DNA of 64,000 nt, from NCBI GenBank assembly GCA_964370295.1, contig CAYJIR010000009.1, positions 1 through 64,000 of the forward strand, given 5' to 3'. The position numbers were made by a program, and so were the translations under genes. The notes beneath the pieces were generated by a model. It was not told where the DNA came from, did no database searches, and saw nothing but the letters and a program-made list of their open reading frames with translations. The stretch is from JAAYCI01 sp964370295. Its GTDB lineage: Bacteria > Bacillota > Clostridia > Oscillospirales > Ruminococcaceae. Below are positions 35,996 through 45,050 of the stretch, one piece after another; within the stretch, counting starts at the first letter, position 1, and each line of letters starts with the position of its first letter.

Positions 35996-38035
35996 TCAAT
36001 CTCTCTTTTCCCAGTACGGCTTGTTGCCTTTGCGGCTTCGTCTGGTTGCCTTTGGCTTTTCTTCCTTCTTTGTCATGCTTTCGCCAGTGCGCACTTTTTC
36101 TATGCGGTCTCGCAAAAAGGCCGCATGTTCAAACTCCAACAGTTTGGCTGCCTCTTTCATCTCGCGCGTTAGGCGTGTAATCAATGCTTCACGCTCGGCA
36201 CGGCTTAAACGGAATCCATCCCCCTCATTTTCCACTTCTTTGGAAATTTCAATCATGCCTGCAATGTCTTTAACAATGGTTTTGGGCGTGATACCATTGG
36301 CCGTGTTGTAGGCCGTTTGAATTTCGCGGCGGCGCTCTGTTTCCATCATAGCCTGTTCCATGCTGGGCGTCACACTGTCTGCATAGAGGATAACCACACC
36401 CTCGGCATTTCGTGCCGCGCGGCCTATGGTTTGCACCAAACTGGTGGTGCTGCGCAAAAAACCCTCTTTATCTGCGTCTAAAACCGCCACCAACGACACC
36501 TCTGGCAAATCAAGACCTTCACGCAAAAGGTTGATGCCCACAATGGCATCCAAGGCCCCGCTGCGCAAATCACGAATCAGGGCCATGCGCTCGAAAGTGT
36601 CTACCTCGTGGTGCATATACTTTACTTTCACACCATATTCTTCTAAAAATTGCGTTAAATCCTCTGCCATTTTTTTGGTTAGGGTGGTAATCAATGTGCG
36701 CTCATTGCGCTCTTTACGCAAATTGATTTCGCTCAGTAAATCGTCTATTTGACCATCCACAGGTTTCACTGTCACCATGGGGTCTGTGAGACCGGTGGGG
36801 CGTATAATTTGCTGCACCACCTGTGCAGAATTCTCTCGTTCGTAGGCGGCCGGTGTGGCAGAAACAAACACCGTTTGGTTTATTTTGTCCCAAAATTCCT
36901 CGGCGCGCAAAGGGCGATTATCAAAAGCAGACGGCAGACGAAAGCCATAATCCACCAAAGATTTTTTTCGTGCAAAATCGCCGCCATACATAGCACGCAA
37001 CTGAGGCAACATCACGTGGCTTTCATCCACGAACAAAAGAAAATCTTTTGGGAAATAATCCAGCAAGGTGGTGGGGATAGAACCCGGCTCACGCCCGCTT
37101 AACACACGCGAATAGTTCTCTATGCCTTTACACATGCCCACTTCTTGTAGCATCTCCATATCGTAGCGAGTGCGCTGGGCAATGCGTTGAGCCTCAATCA
37201 GTTTACCCTCATCTGTGAACAGCCGCACCTGTTCTTCCATTTCTTCTTGTAGTTCGGCTATCCCTTTTTCTAACTTATCGGGCGAAACAATGTAGTGGCT
37301 GGCCGGAAAAAGAGCCACATGCTGTAGTACACGCGTGCGCTCGCCCGTAAGCGGTGTAATTGCACTGATACGGTCTACTTCGTTGCCAAAAAATTCCACA
37401 CGAAACGCCGTACCCTCGGCATAGGCGGGATGAATTTCTACCACATCGCCCTTCACACGAAACTTGTTACGGGTAAAATTGACGTCGTTTCGCTCGTATT
37501 GCAAATCTACCAAACGCCGTAGCAAAGTATCTCTCGACAGTTCCATGCCCGGACGCAAACTGATAACCATGCTGCGGTAGTCAATGGGGTCTCCCAAAGA
37601 ATAAATGCAAGACACCGAGGCAACAATGATGACGTCACGCCGCTCTGACAAGGCCGCTGTGGCACTGTGACGCAAGCGGTCTATCTCATCGTTGATTTGG
37701 CTGTCTTTTTCAATATAAGTATCGCTGGAGGGGATATAGGCCTCCGGCTGATAATAGTCGTAATAGCTGACAAAATATTCAACGGCATTGTTTGGAAAAA
37801 ACTCTCTGAATTCGGTGCATAGCTGGGCGGCCAAAGTTTTATTGTGTGCCAACACCAAGGTGGGGCGGTTCACCTTGGCAATAACATTGGCCATGGTAAA
37901 TGTTTTTCCACTGCCCGTCACCCCAAGCAAAGTTTGTGCTTTTTGCCCCTCTAAAACCCCTTGTGCCAACGCTTCTATAGCCTGCGGCTGATCTCCCGTG
38001 GGACGAAAAGACGCCTGTAAATCGAATGTTTGCAT
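35996..38035 (-). CDS. uvrB: Excinuclease ABC subunit B
   Basis: Helicase-like damage verifier, 679 residues from the ATG at 38035 (GGAGG, spacing 4). 'GVTGSGKTFTMANVIA' is Walker A; the beta-hairpin region 'YYDYYQPEAYIPSSDTYIEK' and the 'DESHV' Walker B are intact. 'EFEHAAFLRDRIEKVR'-type UvrC-binding UVR motif lies near the C terminus. No LexA-type box is apparent upstream. Confidence 0.97.
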   Translation of the reverse strand: MQTFDLQASFRPTGDQPQAIEALAQGVLEGQKAQTLLGVTGSGKTFTMANVIAKVNRPTLVLAHNKTLAAQLCTEFREFFPNNAVEYFVSYYDYYQPEAYIPSSDTYIEKDSQINDEIDRLRHSATAALSERRDVIIVASVSCIYSLGDPIDYRSMVISLRPGMELSRDTLLRRLVDLQYERNDVNFTRNKFRVKGDVVEIHPAYAEGTAFRVEFFGNEVDRISAITPLTGERTRVLQHVALFPASHYIVSPDKLEKGIAELQEEMEEQVRLFTDEGKLIEAQRIAQRTRYDMEMLQEVGMCKGIENYSRVLSGREPGSIPTTLLDYFPKDFLLFVDESHVMLPQLRAMYGGDFARKKSLVDYGFRLPSAFDNRPLRAEEFWDKINQTVFVSATPAAYERENSAQVVQQIIRPTGLTDPMVTVKPVDGQIDDLLSEINLRKERNERTLITTLTKKMAEDLTQFLEEYGVKVKYMHHEVDTFERMALIRDLRSGALDAIVGINLLREGLDLPEVSLVAVLDADKEGFLRSTTSLVQTIGRAARNAEGVVILYADSVTPSMEQAMMETERRREIQTAYNTANGITPKTIVKDIAGMIEISKEVENEGDGFRLSRAEREALITRLTREMKEAAKLLEFEHAAFLRDRIEKVRTGESMTKKEEKPKATRRSRKGNKPYWEKRD

Positions 38036-38067
38036 ACACCCTCCTGTTTTCCGTACACTGCAAAAAC

Positions 38068-38115
38068 AACGGCACACGCATTTTGCCCCTAAAGCAACGT
38101 GTACCGTTTAGTATA
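38068..38115 (-). promoter_or_regulatory. Possible uvrB control region
   Basis: An inverted repeat (AACGGCACACG at 38068-38078 with CGTGTACCGTT at 38098-38108, one mismatch) lies 33 nt upstream of uvrB. A TATACT -10-like box (38110-38115) is right beside it, but no good -35 box is visible. The repeat overlaps the expected transcription start, so it could be an operator or a leader hairpin. Confidence 0.35.
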
Positions 38116-38207
38116 TCATAAAAGTATAAAAAATTCATGAAATTTGCTGTAGGCCACCCCCACTTTTTTTGAAATATGCTACAATATAATCATGCTCTAT
38201 AAATGCC

Positions 38208-38906
38208 TCACAGGTGTTCTTGTTCTATGCGCTGCAAATATCCACTTTCGGCCAAAGACACAAAATCGTCGTCAGCCACCACGATATGGTCTAACAAACG
38301 CACATTTACATAATGAAGTGCCAACATCACCTGTTCGGTAACCAATTTATCGCTTGGCGAGGGCAAGGCCACACCGCGTGGGTGGTTGTGTGCCATGATG
38401 ACACAGGTGGCGTTGGTGCTAACGGCTTCTGCCACAATTTTACGTGTGGATATGGCCACAGAATTGGCTATTCCGTGCTCTGCCACACAGCTGCAACGCA
38501 ATAGTTTTCGTTTATCGTCTAGGCAGGCAAGATAAGCCACTTCGGTGGTTTTGCCCACAAATTTCGGCAAAAAGAACAGACCGGCTTTTCGGGTGCTGTC
38601 TAGCACATTCCCCACCGCACTGCGGCGCTCTAAATAATACGCGCTGAGCTCCGGTGCCATTTTTAAAAGCACAGCACTTTGATATCCCACACCCTTCACA
38701 GCCATCAGCTCTTCCAAAGGTGCATCCAAAACGGCCGAAAACCCACCAAATCGATCTATCAAACGGTGGGCCAACTCGTTTGTATCCCCTTGCGGCCTCG
38801 AATAAAACAGCAAAAATTCCAGTGCCGTGTGCTCTTCAAAATGTTCCAGCCCCTCTTTTAGAAAGCGCGCACGTAGGCGCTCTCTATGTCCACTATGAAC
38901 GCCCAC
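38208..38906 (-). CDS. radC: RadC family JAB-domain protein
   Basis: 232 residues from a GTG at 38906 with AAAGGGG 7 nt upstream; this gives the typical family start 'VHSGHRERLRARF'. An upstream ATG is in frame but lacks an RBS. N-terminal helix-hairpin-helix region with 'VKGVGYQSAVLLK' and a C-terminal JAMM metal site 'AHNHPRGVALPSPSD'. Once thought to be a repair protein, its true role is unsettled. Monocistronic or cotranscribed with uvrB downstream. Confidence 0.9.
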   Translation of the reverse strand: MGVHSGHRERLRARFLKEGLEHFEEHTALEFLLFYSRPQGDTNELAHRLIDRFGGFSAVLDAPLEELMAVKGVGYQSAVLLKMAPELSAYYLERRSAVGNVLDSTRKAGLFFLPKFVGKTTEVAYLACLDDKRKLLRCSCVAEHGIANSVAISTRKIVAEAVSTNATCVIMAHNHPRGVALPSPSDKLVTEQVMLALHYVNVRLLDHIVVADDDFVSLAESGYLQRIEQEHL

Positions 38907-39020
38907 TTTTTCACCCCTTTGCAGAGAATTTCCCTTAAGCAAAAACAACATTTATAGGCAATGTTTTTCTTTTATTTGCACTTTTTTATCATCATTCCAT
39001 GTAACATAAAGGATACCTGT

Positions 39021-40028
39021 ATGAAAGCATTTACTGCCGGTAGCAACGAAGAAGGGTTGCGTCTTTCCCGCTTTGTTTTTCGTGTAACACAGAACTTCCC
39101 AAACAATCTTCTATACAAAAGTTTTCGCAACGGACGCATCAAGGTAAATGGACGTAAAGCAAAACCAGATGCTTTGCTGCAACAGGGAGACTGCATAGAA
39201 CTGTATATAAACGACGAATTTTTTACCGCTTCCCCCGGCAAAACCCTTCCGATGTCAGGGTCTTTTCCTGCCTATTCCACCGTGTACGAAGACGATTTTT
39301 TGGCTGTTTTGCAAAAACCAAACGGCGTGTTAAGCCATGCCGACGAAAACGCAAACCCCGGGCTATTAGAGGCCTTTATACACGAGTTTTCCCAAAACTT
39401 CCCCGTGCAAGGCGACAGCGAAAACGGTTTTCGTCCTGCGCTTTGCACACGGCTAGACAGGAACACAGAAGGCCTTTTACTCTTGGCTAAAACCTACCCG
39501 GCCCTGCGCTGTGCCAATGCCTTATTGCGCGAGGGCAAGCTGCAAAAAGAATATCTTTGCATCACGGGCAAAGAACCCCCACAAGGCACATTTCACGCTT
39601 TTTTAAAACGGGATTACCAAAGCAAAACCGTGTGTGTTACCCAGCAAACACAAGACGGTGCAAAACCCATCTCCACACGGGTAGAGTGTCTAGCTCAAAG
39701 TGGGGCCTATCACCTTTGCCGCATTGGCTTGCTCACCGGGCGTACCCATCAAATCAGAGCGCATATGTCATATTTGGGCGCACCACTATTGGGCGATGAA
39801 AAATACGGAGGCCCTGCCTTCCCCAAAGACATACAGCGACGCGGACAGGCTCTTTGTGCCTTTCGACTTACATTTTCCGCCAACATAGAAAAAAACCTTG
39901 TGCTTTCTTCTCTGTCGGGACAAAGCTTTGAAGCCAAAGACCCCCAGCTGCTAATGCTATGGAAAACACTTGGCGGCACATACTTCGCACTTGATGGGAA
40001 CAACCACGAAAATGATACCGATGTATAG
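39021..40028 (+). CDS. RluA-family pseudouridine synthase
   Basis: 335 residues from the ATG at 39021 (AAAGGA, spacing 7). S4 domain ('RLSRFVFRVTQNFPNNLLYK'), then the catalytic block 'CTRLDRNTEGLLLLAK' with Asp in RLDRNT, and 'GRTHQIRAHMSYLGAPLLGD'. RluC-like in layout. It is the only plus-strand gene in an otherwise minus-strand 37-kb region and differs clearly from the RluD-type gene at 17-18 kb. The RNA target is unknown. Confidence 0.9.
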   Translation: MKAFTAGSNEEGLRLSRFVFRVTQNFPNNLLYKSFRNGRIKVNGRKAKPDALLQQGDCIELYINDEFFTASPGKTLPMSGSFPAYSTVYEDDFLAVLQKPNGVLSHADENANPGLLEAFIHEFSQNFPVQGDSENGFRPALCTRLDRNTEGLLLLAKTYPALRCANALLREGKLQKEYLCITGKEPPQGTFHAFLKRDYQSKTVCVTQQTQDGAKPISTRVECLAQSGAYHLCRIGLLTGRTHQIRAHMSYLGAPLLGDEKYGGPAFPKDIQRRGQALCAFRLTFSANIEKNLVLSSLSGQSFEAKDPQLLMLWKTLGGTYFALDGNNHENDTDV

Positions 40029-40098
40029 GTGAAGAAAAAACTTCTCATGATATCTACTAAATTTATCCGTGATATTTAACAAGCACTCGTGCCGGCCC

Positions 40099-41319
40099 TT
40101 ATACCTTGCGACGCAAGATACTATAGGGTGGAATACTCGTCCCCTGAGGAAGCGGCACATAAAACATCATACCGCTTCTTCTAGTATCTTCCAGCTCCGC
40201 CCCATTTTCGTCCCACAGCATTTTTGTATCTATGGGCACGGTACAACCTTGTGGCAGCAGAGCCTCTAGCGGCTCTTCACGAAAAAATTTACCATATTGG
40301 CGGCACAACAAACGTTCGCCCTCTTGTTTTTCCACCACAGCCACAGGTTGATAATGCCGAATATATCCACTTTGCTCGCAACTTTGCACTGCCCCTTCCC
40401 TGCCTAAGAAAAAACCGGGCGAATACGGGCGGTGCGAAACCTTTTCCACTTCTTCTGTTGCAAATCGCCTTCGCTCTTGCGCGCGCTCCGACGTTTCCTC
40501 TCGGGCATCCAAAGCCGCGCGGTAAGCCGCCGTGGTGCTGGCAACATAATAAAAACTTTTACTGCGTCCCTCTATTTTTAAACGGTCGGCCCCGGCATCT
40601 ACAAGCTGATCCAAAAAAGACACGGTGCATAAATCGTCTGCACTTAAAATATAACTACCCTCTTCGTCCTCGCCTATGGTGAAAGCCTGGTCGGGACGTT
40701 TTTCTTCTATCAAATTATATTTCCAGCGGCAACTTTGCGCACAACGCCCACGGTTTGCGTCACGCCCCGTCATATAGTTCGACAGCAAACACCGACCGGA
40801 AACACTCATGCACATGGCTCCATGCACAAAAACTTCCAGACCCAGTTGTGGCGGTGTATACGCACGAATATAGGCGATGTCTTCCAAGCTGAGTTCCCTA
40901 GCCAACACCACACAACTCGCCCCCATGCTATGGGCTTGGCAAGCCGCCACGTGGTTAGTGATACCTGCCTGTGTAGAAAGGTGTATTTCAACATCCGGCG
41001 CATAGGTTTTCACCATGGCAAGCACCCCAAGGTCTGCCACAATAAAGGCATCCACACCGGCCTGCGCAGCCGCCTGTATGGTGGGGGGCAAACGCAACAT
41101 TTCTTGGCACGAAGGCAAAGTATTTAAGGTGCAAAAGAGCTTTTTGCCGCGGATATGGCAACGTTCTACCGCGGCAAAAAGCTGTTCCTTCGTAAAATTA
41201 TCGCTGGAAGATCGCATTCCAAATTCTGTAGCCCCAAGGTAAACCGCATCGGCACCATAGGCCAGGGCATAATCCAGACACTTCATATCTCCGGCCGGGC
41301 TTAATAATTGTGCTTTCAG
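40099..41319 (-). CDS. U32 family peptidase, probable tRNA hydroxylation protein, CTG start
   Basis: 406 residues if started at CTG 41319. The first in-frame ATG (41286) would remove the family's conserved N-terminal LLSPAGD segment, which is encoded just upstream; the only codon that could start before it is CTG, with GGAGG 8 nt upstream inside the last mltG codons. The U32 signature is 'GLEVFVHGAMCMSVSGRCLL' with 'GRDANRGRCAQSCRW' after it, whose cysteines may hold an Fe-S cluster. Next to mltG, as yrrN/yrrO (trhP) are in B. subtilis, where they help make 5-hydroxyuridine in tRNA; that role is inferred. Confidence 0.85.
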   Translation of the reverse strand: MKAQLLSPAGDMKCLDYALAYGADAVYLGATEFGMRSSSDNFTKEQLFAAVERCHIRGKKLFCTLNTLPSCQEMLRLPPTIQAAAQAGVDAFIVADLGVLAMVKTYAPDVEIHLSTQAGITNHVAACQAHSMGASCVVLARELSLEDIAYIRAYTPPQLGLEVFVHGAMCMSVSGRCLLSNYMTGRDANRGRCAQSCRWKYNLIEEKRPDQAFTIGEDEEGSYILSADDLCTVSFLDQLVDAGADRLKIEGRSKSFYYVASTTAAYRAALDAREETSERAQERRRFATEEVEKVSHRPYSPGFFLGREGAVQSCEQSGYIRHYQPVAVVEKQEGERLLCRQYGKFFREEPLEALLPQGCTVPIDTKMLWDENGAELEDTRRSGMMFYVPLPQGTSIPPYSILRRKV

Positions 41320-41322
41320 CGC

Positions 41323-42600
41323 CTATCCCTCCGTCTCTTCCTGTGCGGCCGCTTCTTCGGCCTCAAACTGCGCATTCATGCGGTCCATCGTGTTGATGTT
41401 CGCCTCGTGCTGCGTAAAGGTTTGCGCATAGTAATAGGTTCCGTAGAAATCGGTGAGGAAGTAGAAGTAGTCGCTTTCTGCGGGATACAATGCCGCTTCT
41501 ATCGCGGTGCGGCTTGGGCAAGAAATTGGGCCCACGGGCAAGCCCTCACGTGTCTGCGGGTCTTCATCGCCACTGTAATATCCATAGAATAGGTTTTCGG
41601 GAACAGATTCATAGCTACCGCCGTATTCGCGGGCTATCCAATCTCGAATGTAGAAGAAGGTAACATCACTGCCCATGGTGCGGCGGTCGAAATCTGTATT
41701 ATCCAAATCACCCTGCAGGCGATTCCAAAACACACCGGCCACCGGTGCTTGATTTTCGGGCAGGCCCGCCTCTTCTTCTATCAAAGAGGCCAGCGTTATG
41801 GTTTCTATCACCGAGAGACCTTGTTCTTCCATGCGTTCGTAAATTTCGGGTGTCATCTCGGCATCAAACTGCTCAAACAAACGTCTTGCAATATTTTCGG
41901 GCGACTCGTCCACATAGAACTCGTAAGTGTTGGGCGCAAGATAACCCTCGGCAGCCATAAAGGTATCCGGGCTTTGGCCTTCTTCCAGAATTTCTGCAAT
42001 CACGTCAATGTCAGAAAAATTTTCCAAGTCATTGGCAACGGCCAAGAACTCGTCTGCCGTGCAAAAGCCCTCTTCTTCTATAATATTGGCAAATTGCATC
42101 ACGGTGATGCCTTCAGGGAAGGTAACCATCGTTGTGTCGCGCGGTGGCGGCGGCTGGGTAAGCACTTCTATAATTTCATCGTAACTCATGCCGGGCTCTA
42201 TATAGAAACGCCCCGTTTGGAACACTCCATCATTGCTATTTAAAAAGCGCTCGTAAAAACGGAAAATTTCTTGGCTTGCAATTAGGCCCGCCTCTTCCAA
42301 CTGACCACCTATGGTGCGTCCGGAACTGCTGGATGCAATATCCATCACCACTGTTTCCGTAGCCGTAGCATTGCCACCATCAATTTCAGAATACAAATTA
42401 TAGCCCACGATGCCCGCTGCTATTGCCACGATGACAAACACAACCAAAAAGGCAATGAGGCACCCTTTTCTGGCGCTTCTACGCGCCGCGTCATCCTCGT
42501 CATAGTCGTCGTACTCATCATACTCGTCATAGCCATCATCCATTGCCTCGGCAACCAGACTATTCTTTATTTTTTGTACTTGTTCATCTTTTTTTTGCAT
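41323..42600 (-). CDS. mltG: Endolytic transglycosylase MltG
   Basis: Membrane-bound lytic transglycosylase that cuts nascent glycan strands (YceG family). 425 residues: an acidic Asp/Tyr-rich cytoplasmic N terminus, one transmembrane helix at about residues 46-67, a LysM-like region with 'GRTIGGQLEEAGLIAS', and the catalytic domain with Glu in 'LASLIEEEAGLPENQAPVAG'. 'LPVGPISCPSRTAIEAAL' and 'YFYFLTDFYGT' follow. GGAGG lies before the ATG. The stop is next to the U32 gene start and its last codons supply that gene's RBS. Confidence 0.93.
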   Translation of the reverse strand: MQKKDEQVQKIKNSLVAEAMDDGYDEYDEYDDYDEDDAARRSARKGCLIAFLVVFVIVAIAAGIVGYNLYSEIDGGNATATETVVMDIASSSSGRTIGGQLEEAGLIASQEIFRFYERFLNSNDGVFQTGRFYIEPGMSYDEIIEVLTQPPPPRDTTMVTFPEGITVMQFANIIEEEGFCTADEFLAVANDLENFSDIDVIAEILEEGQSPDTFMAAEGYLAPNTYEFYVDESPENIARRLFEQFDAEMTPEIYERMEEQGLSVIETITLASLIEEEAGLPENQAPVAGVFWNRLQGDLDNTDFDRRTMGSDVTFFYIRDWIAREYGGSYESVPENLFYGYYSGDEDPQTREGLPVGPISCPSRTAIEAALYPAESDYFYFLTDFYGTYYYAQTFTQHEANINTMDRMNAQFEAEEAAAQEETEG

Positions 42601-42689
42601 TCCCTACCTCCGAAAGCGTCTTTTGCGCCACATATTTCACCATAGAATTACATGTATGTTCTTTATTTTACTAAACAATCCTTATATTT

Positions 42690-43238
42690 TCAAGCCTTTA
42701 AGGTTTCTACCTGCATTTTTGTAATCACCTCGCTAGCCACAGCCTCCCCTTTCAAAGCCACTATCACAGCCTTTGAAAATGCCAGTGATACCCCGGCACC
42801 ACGGGCCGTGATGATATTTCCATCCACTTCCACGAACGCATCACCGGCGCCATCCACTACACCGGGAAATGCCGTGTAGCGCCTCCCCTCTAATAGTCCG
42901 TGCATCTGCAACACCGAAGGGGCTGCACAAATGGCCGCCAACACCAAACCTTCGCTTGCCGCCTGCTGCACACAGCATGCCACAACCTTACTTTCGCGTA
43001 GGTGTACGGTGCCGGGCATGCCACCGGGCAAAATCAGCGCTTGGGTTTCTTTGGGTAGCATAAAATTTTCGTCTGCCACTAGGTCTGCTTGCACCGTAAT
43101 TTGGTGCGAGCCTGTAATCCACTTGCTGGCAACACCCACCGTCAGCACCTCGATGCCGGCACGGCGAAGCATATCCACCGGCGTTAAAGCCTCTATTTCT
43201 TCAAAACCCTCTGCCAAAAACACAAGCACCTTTCCCAT
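42690..43238 (-). CDS. DJ-1/PfpI family protein
   Basis: 182 residues with the flavodoxin-like DJ-1 fold. The reactive nucleophile-elbow Cys lies in 'LAAICAAPSVLQMHG'; the conserved acid is in 'AEGFEEIEALTPVDMLRRAG'; 'LILPGGMPGT' and 'ITARGAGVSLAFS' are typical of the YajL/ThiJ branch. Relatives act as chaperones or in repair of glycated products and in oxidative stress; the substrate is not evident. It lies downstream of the GNAT gene. Confidence 0.88.
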   Translation of the reverse strand: MGKVLVFLAEGFEEIEALTPVDMLRRAGIEVLTVGVASKWITGSHQITVQADLVADENFMLPKETQALILPGGMPGTVHLRESKVVACCVQQAASEGLVLAAICAAPSVLQMHGLLEGRRYTAFPGVVDGAGDAFVEVDGNIITARGAGVSLAFSKAVIVALKGEAVASEVITKMQVETLKA

Positions 43239-43265
43239 AAAAACACCTCTTTCAAAACTCGAATA

Positions 43266-44120
43266 TTAGGGACTGTCGAAGTCTTTTTCAAACAATGCAT
43301 CCAAGGCAAAATGCATGCGTGGTTGCAGTTGTACTTTATCTTTTCCCTCAAAAAAAACAAAGGAAGCAGCCTCTTGCAGAAAACTGTTTTTTGTAAAAAA
43401 GTCACTTTCTATTGATAGGTGCACAACGGCTTTTACCCGCTGCACCTCACCGCCCACAGCACCCAGCAAAGCCAAGGCTGCCGCCTGTGTTTCGGCATAC
43501 AATTCCGGCACCAAAAGGCTGTTATTTCCCACTGCATACACGGCATAGGCCGCTTCGTTTTCAACCAGCCGATAGCCACTTTCCAAAAGCTCTTCCAACG
43601 CCAACTGCATAGAATTCTCTTGCAAAACAACACAGTTTGTAACCGCAAACTGTTGTCTTAAAAAAAGCAAATTTCGAACATTTAACGTGCTTCGCTTATA
43701 TCCTTTTTCGCAAGATGGCAAATCCACCATTGCTCTTCTCTGGTACAAAGTTTGAAAGCCATTTTTTTCGTAGTAAAAAAACAAAGAGCGTGAAGCCGGC
43801 ACAAGGCAACAAAATGTGGCGCCTTGTCGCTTGCAATTCTCTTTGGCACACTGCATTAGGGTTTGCATCACGCCTTTTCCTCTGTGCTCTTTGGCCGTGG
43901 CTAAAGCAAAAAAATACACGCCCTTTTGCCCCAAAAGCGTACAAGGCACAGCAGACAACATGGCACAAACCCGGCCATTATGCAATGCCAAAAAAATATT
44001 GTCCGGCCCCACAAAATTCAAAAGGTAGTTTGTGGCTTCCTGTTTTGTGTCGCCAAACGTTTCCTGCCAAAGCACTCGTACTGCCTCTGTTTCGTCTAAC
44101 TTCATGCGCCGACATTCCAT
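43266..44120 (-). CDS. GNAT family N-acetyltransferase
   Basis: 284 residues from the ATG at 44120 (an in-frame ATG at 44153 is possible; GGGGG lies 8 nt before the chosen one). The N-terminal GNAT fold has 'FFALATAKEHRGKGVMQTLM', with the acetyl-CoA site R/K-G-K-G, and 'FYYEKNGFQTLY'. A second, poorly conserved C-terminal half resembles the Eis-like two-domain layout, with a sterol-carrier-like end. The substrate is unknown. It follows DUF2156 by 36 nt in the same direction. Confidence 0.75.
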   Translation of the reverse strand: MECRRMKLDETEAVRVLWQETFGDTKQEATNYLLNFVGPDNIFLALHNGRVCAMLSAVPCTLLGQKGVYFFALATAKEHRGKGVMQTLMQCAKENCKRQGATFCCLVPASRSLFFYYEKNGFQTLYQRRAMVDLPSCEKGYKRSTLNVRNLLFLRQQFAVTNCVVLQENSMQLALEELLESGYRLVENEAAYAVYAVGNNSLLVPELYAETQAAALALLGAVGGEVQRVKAVVHLSIESDFFTKNSFLQEAASFVFFEGKDKVQLQPRMHFALDALFEKDFDSP

Positions 44121-44156
44121 GCCTCCATCCCCCTTCATTTTGTGGGTATGCATGGT

Positions 44157-45050
44157 TTACCTTCTTTGCGTGGCCACAATTTTTTCCACCAGCATTACGG
44201 GATGATACGAATTTTTTGCCACACGCAACCCCGCCTCATCTTCGTCGTTTTCCCGGTTGATGTATATAATATTTTCTGGCAAGCGACGTGCTATTTCTCG
44301 ATTTATCATCGCATAGGCGCCATGCACATCATACAGTGCTTTTTCCACATGTGTAACAAACATATCTTTGCCCAAAGGGGTGCCAAACGAAAATGCCACC
44401 ACCTCACCATCCACCTTAAGAAGCCCACCCTGCAAACGCAGCTCTCGATAGTGTTCGCAAGCTTGTTTAATGGCCACCTTTTCTATTTCCAAACCCTCTA
44501 TGCCTTGGTTTTCGTGCAAATGACGCCAAGCCTTGCTAAACGCACATACTTCACCAATAGCCTTATCAGAGATATCCTCATAAACCCAGTTTGGATAACT
44601 GCGCATAAATTTAGAGCAATGGTTGCGTTTCTTTTGAAATTTACGCCCCTCTAAATTGGCCAAATCAGAGGCCAAATACACATAATCTCTAGCGCCTATA
44701 GGGCTCTCATACACAAATTGCCCCGGATACAAGGCGTTCATTTCCCCCAACTTTTCACTTGGAATGGTAGAAAAAATAGGCTGTTTGCCCAGCTGCTTTG
44801 CATCGTCTAAAATGGCATCTATCACATTTTTTAAATTGCCCTCACCCATAGGAAATTGATAGTAAGCAAAGCCGTCATTTAGTAAATCTCGCACCACGGC
44901 AAAATCTTCAAAACGGGCAATCTGCGTTCCATACACGGGCCTCCACATAAAAATATTGGCAAAGGCATACTCACAACTGCGCGCACCACCGGCTTCCAGC
45001 AGTGGCACCGCCCATTTAGCATCTTCGATTTGTACTTCTTTAAAGTTCAT
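44157..45050 (-). CDS. DUF2156 family (lysylphosphatidylglycerol synthase C-terminal-like) protein
   Basis: 297 residues; the ATG at 45050 overlaps the tmk stop as ATGA. It follows the stand-alone DUF2156 pattern: 'SCEYAFANIFMWRPVYG', 'YVYLASDLANLEGRKFQKKR', 'EVVAFSFGTPLGKDMFVTHVEKA' and 'YINRENDEDEAGLR', a tandem GNAT-like fold related to the aminoacyl-transfer half of MprF. No membrane domain is present, so a lipid-linked role is only a family inference. Confidence 0.8.
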   Translation of the reverse strand: MNFKEVQIEDAKWAVPLLEAGGARSCEYAFANIFMWRPVYGTQIARFEDFAVVRDLLNDGFAYYQFPMGEGNLKNVIDAILDDAKQLGKQPIFSTIPSEKLGEMNALYPGQFVYESPIGARDYVYLASDLANLEGRKFQKKRNHCSKFMRSYPNWVYEDISDKAIGEVCAFSKAWRHLHENQGIEGLEIEKVAIKQACEHYRELRLQGGLLKVDGEVVAFSFGTPLGKDMFVTHVEKALYDVHGAYAMINREIARRLPENIIYINRENDEDEAGLRVAKNSYHPVMLVEKIVATQRR

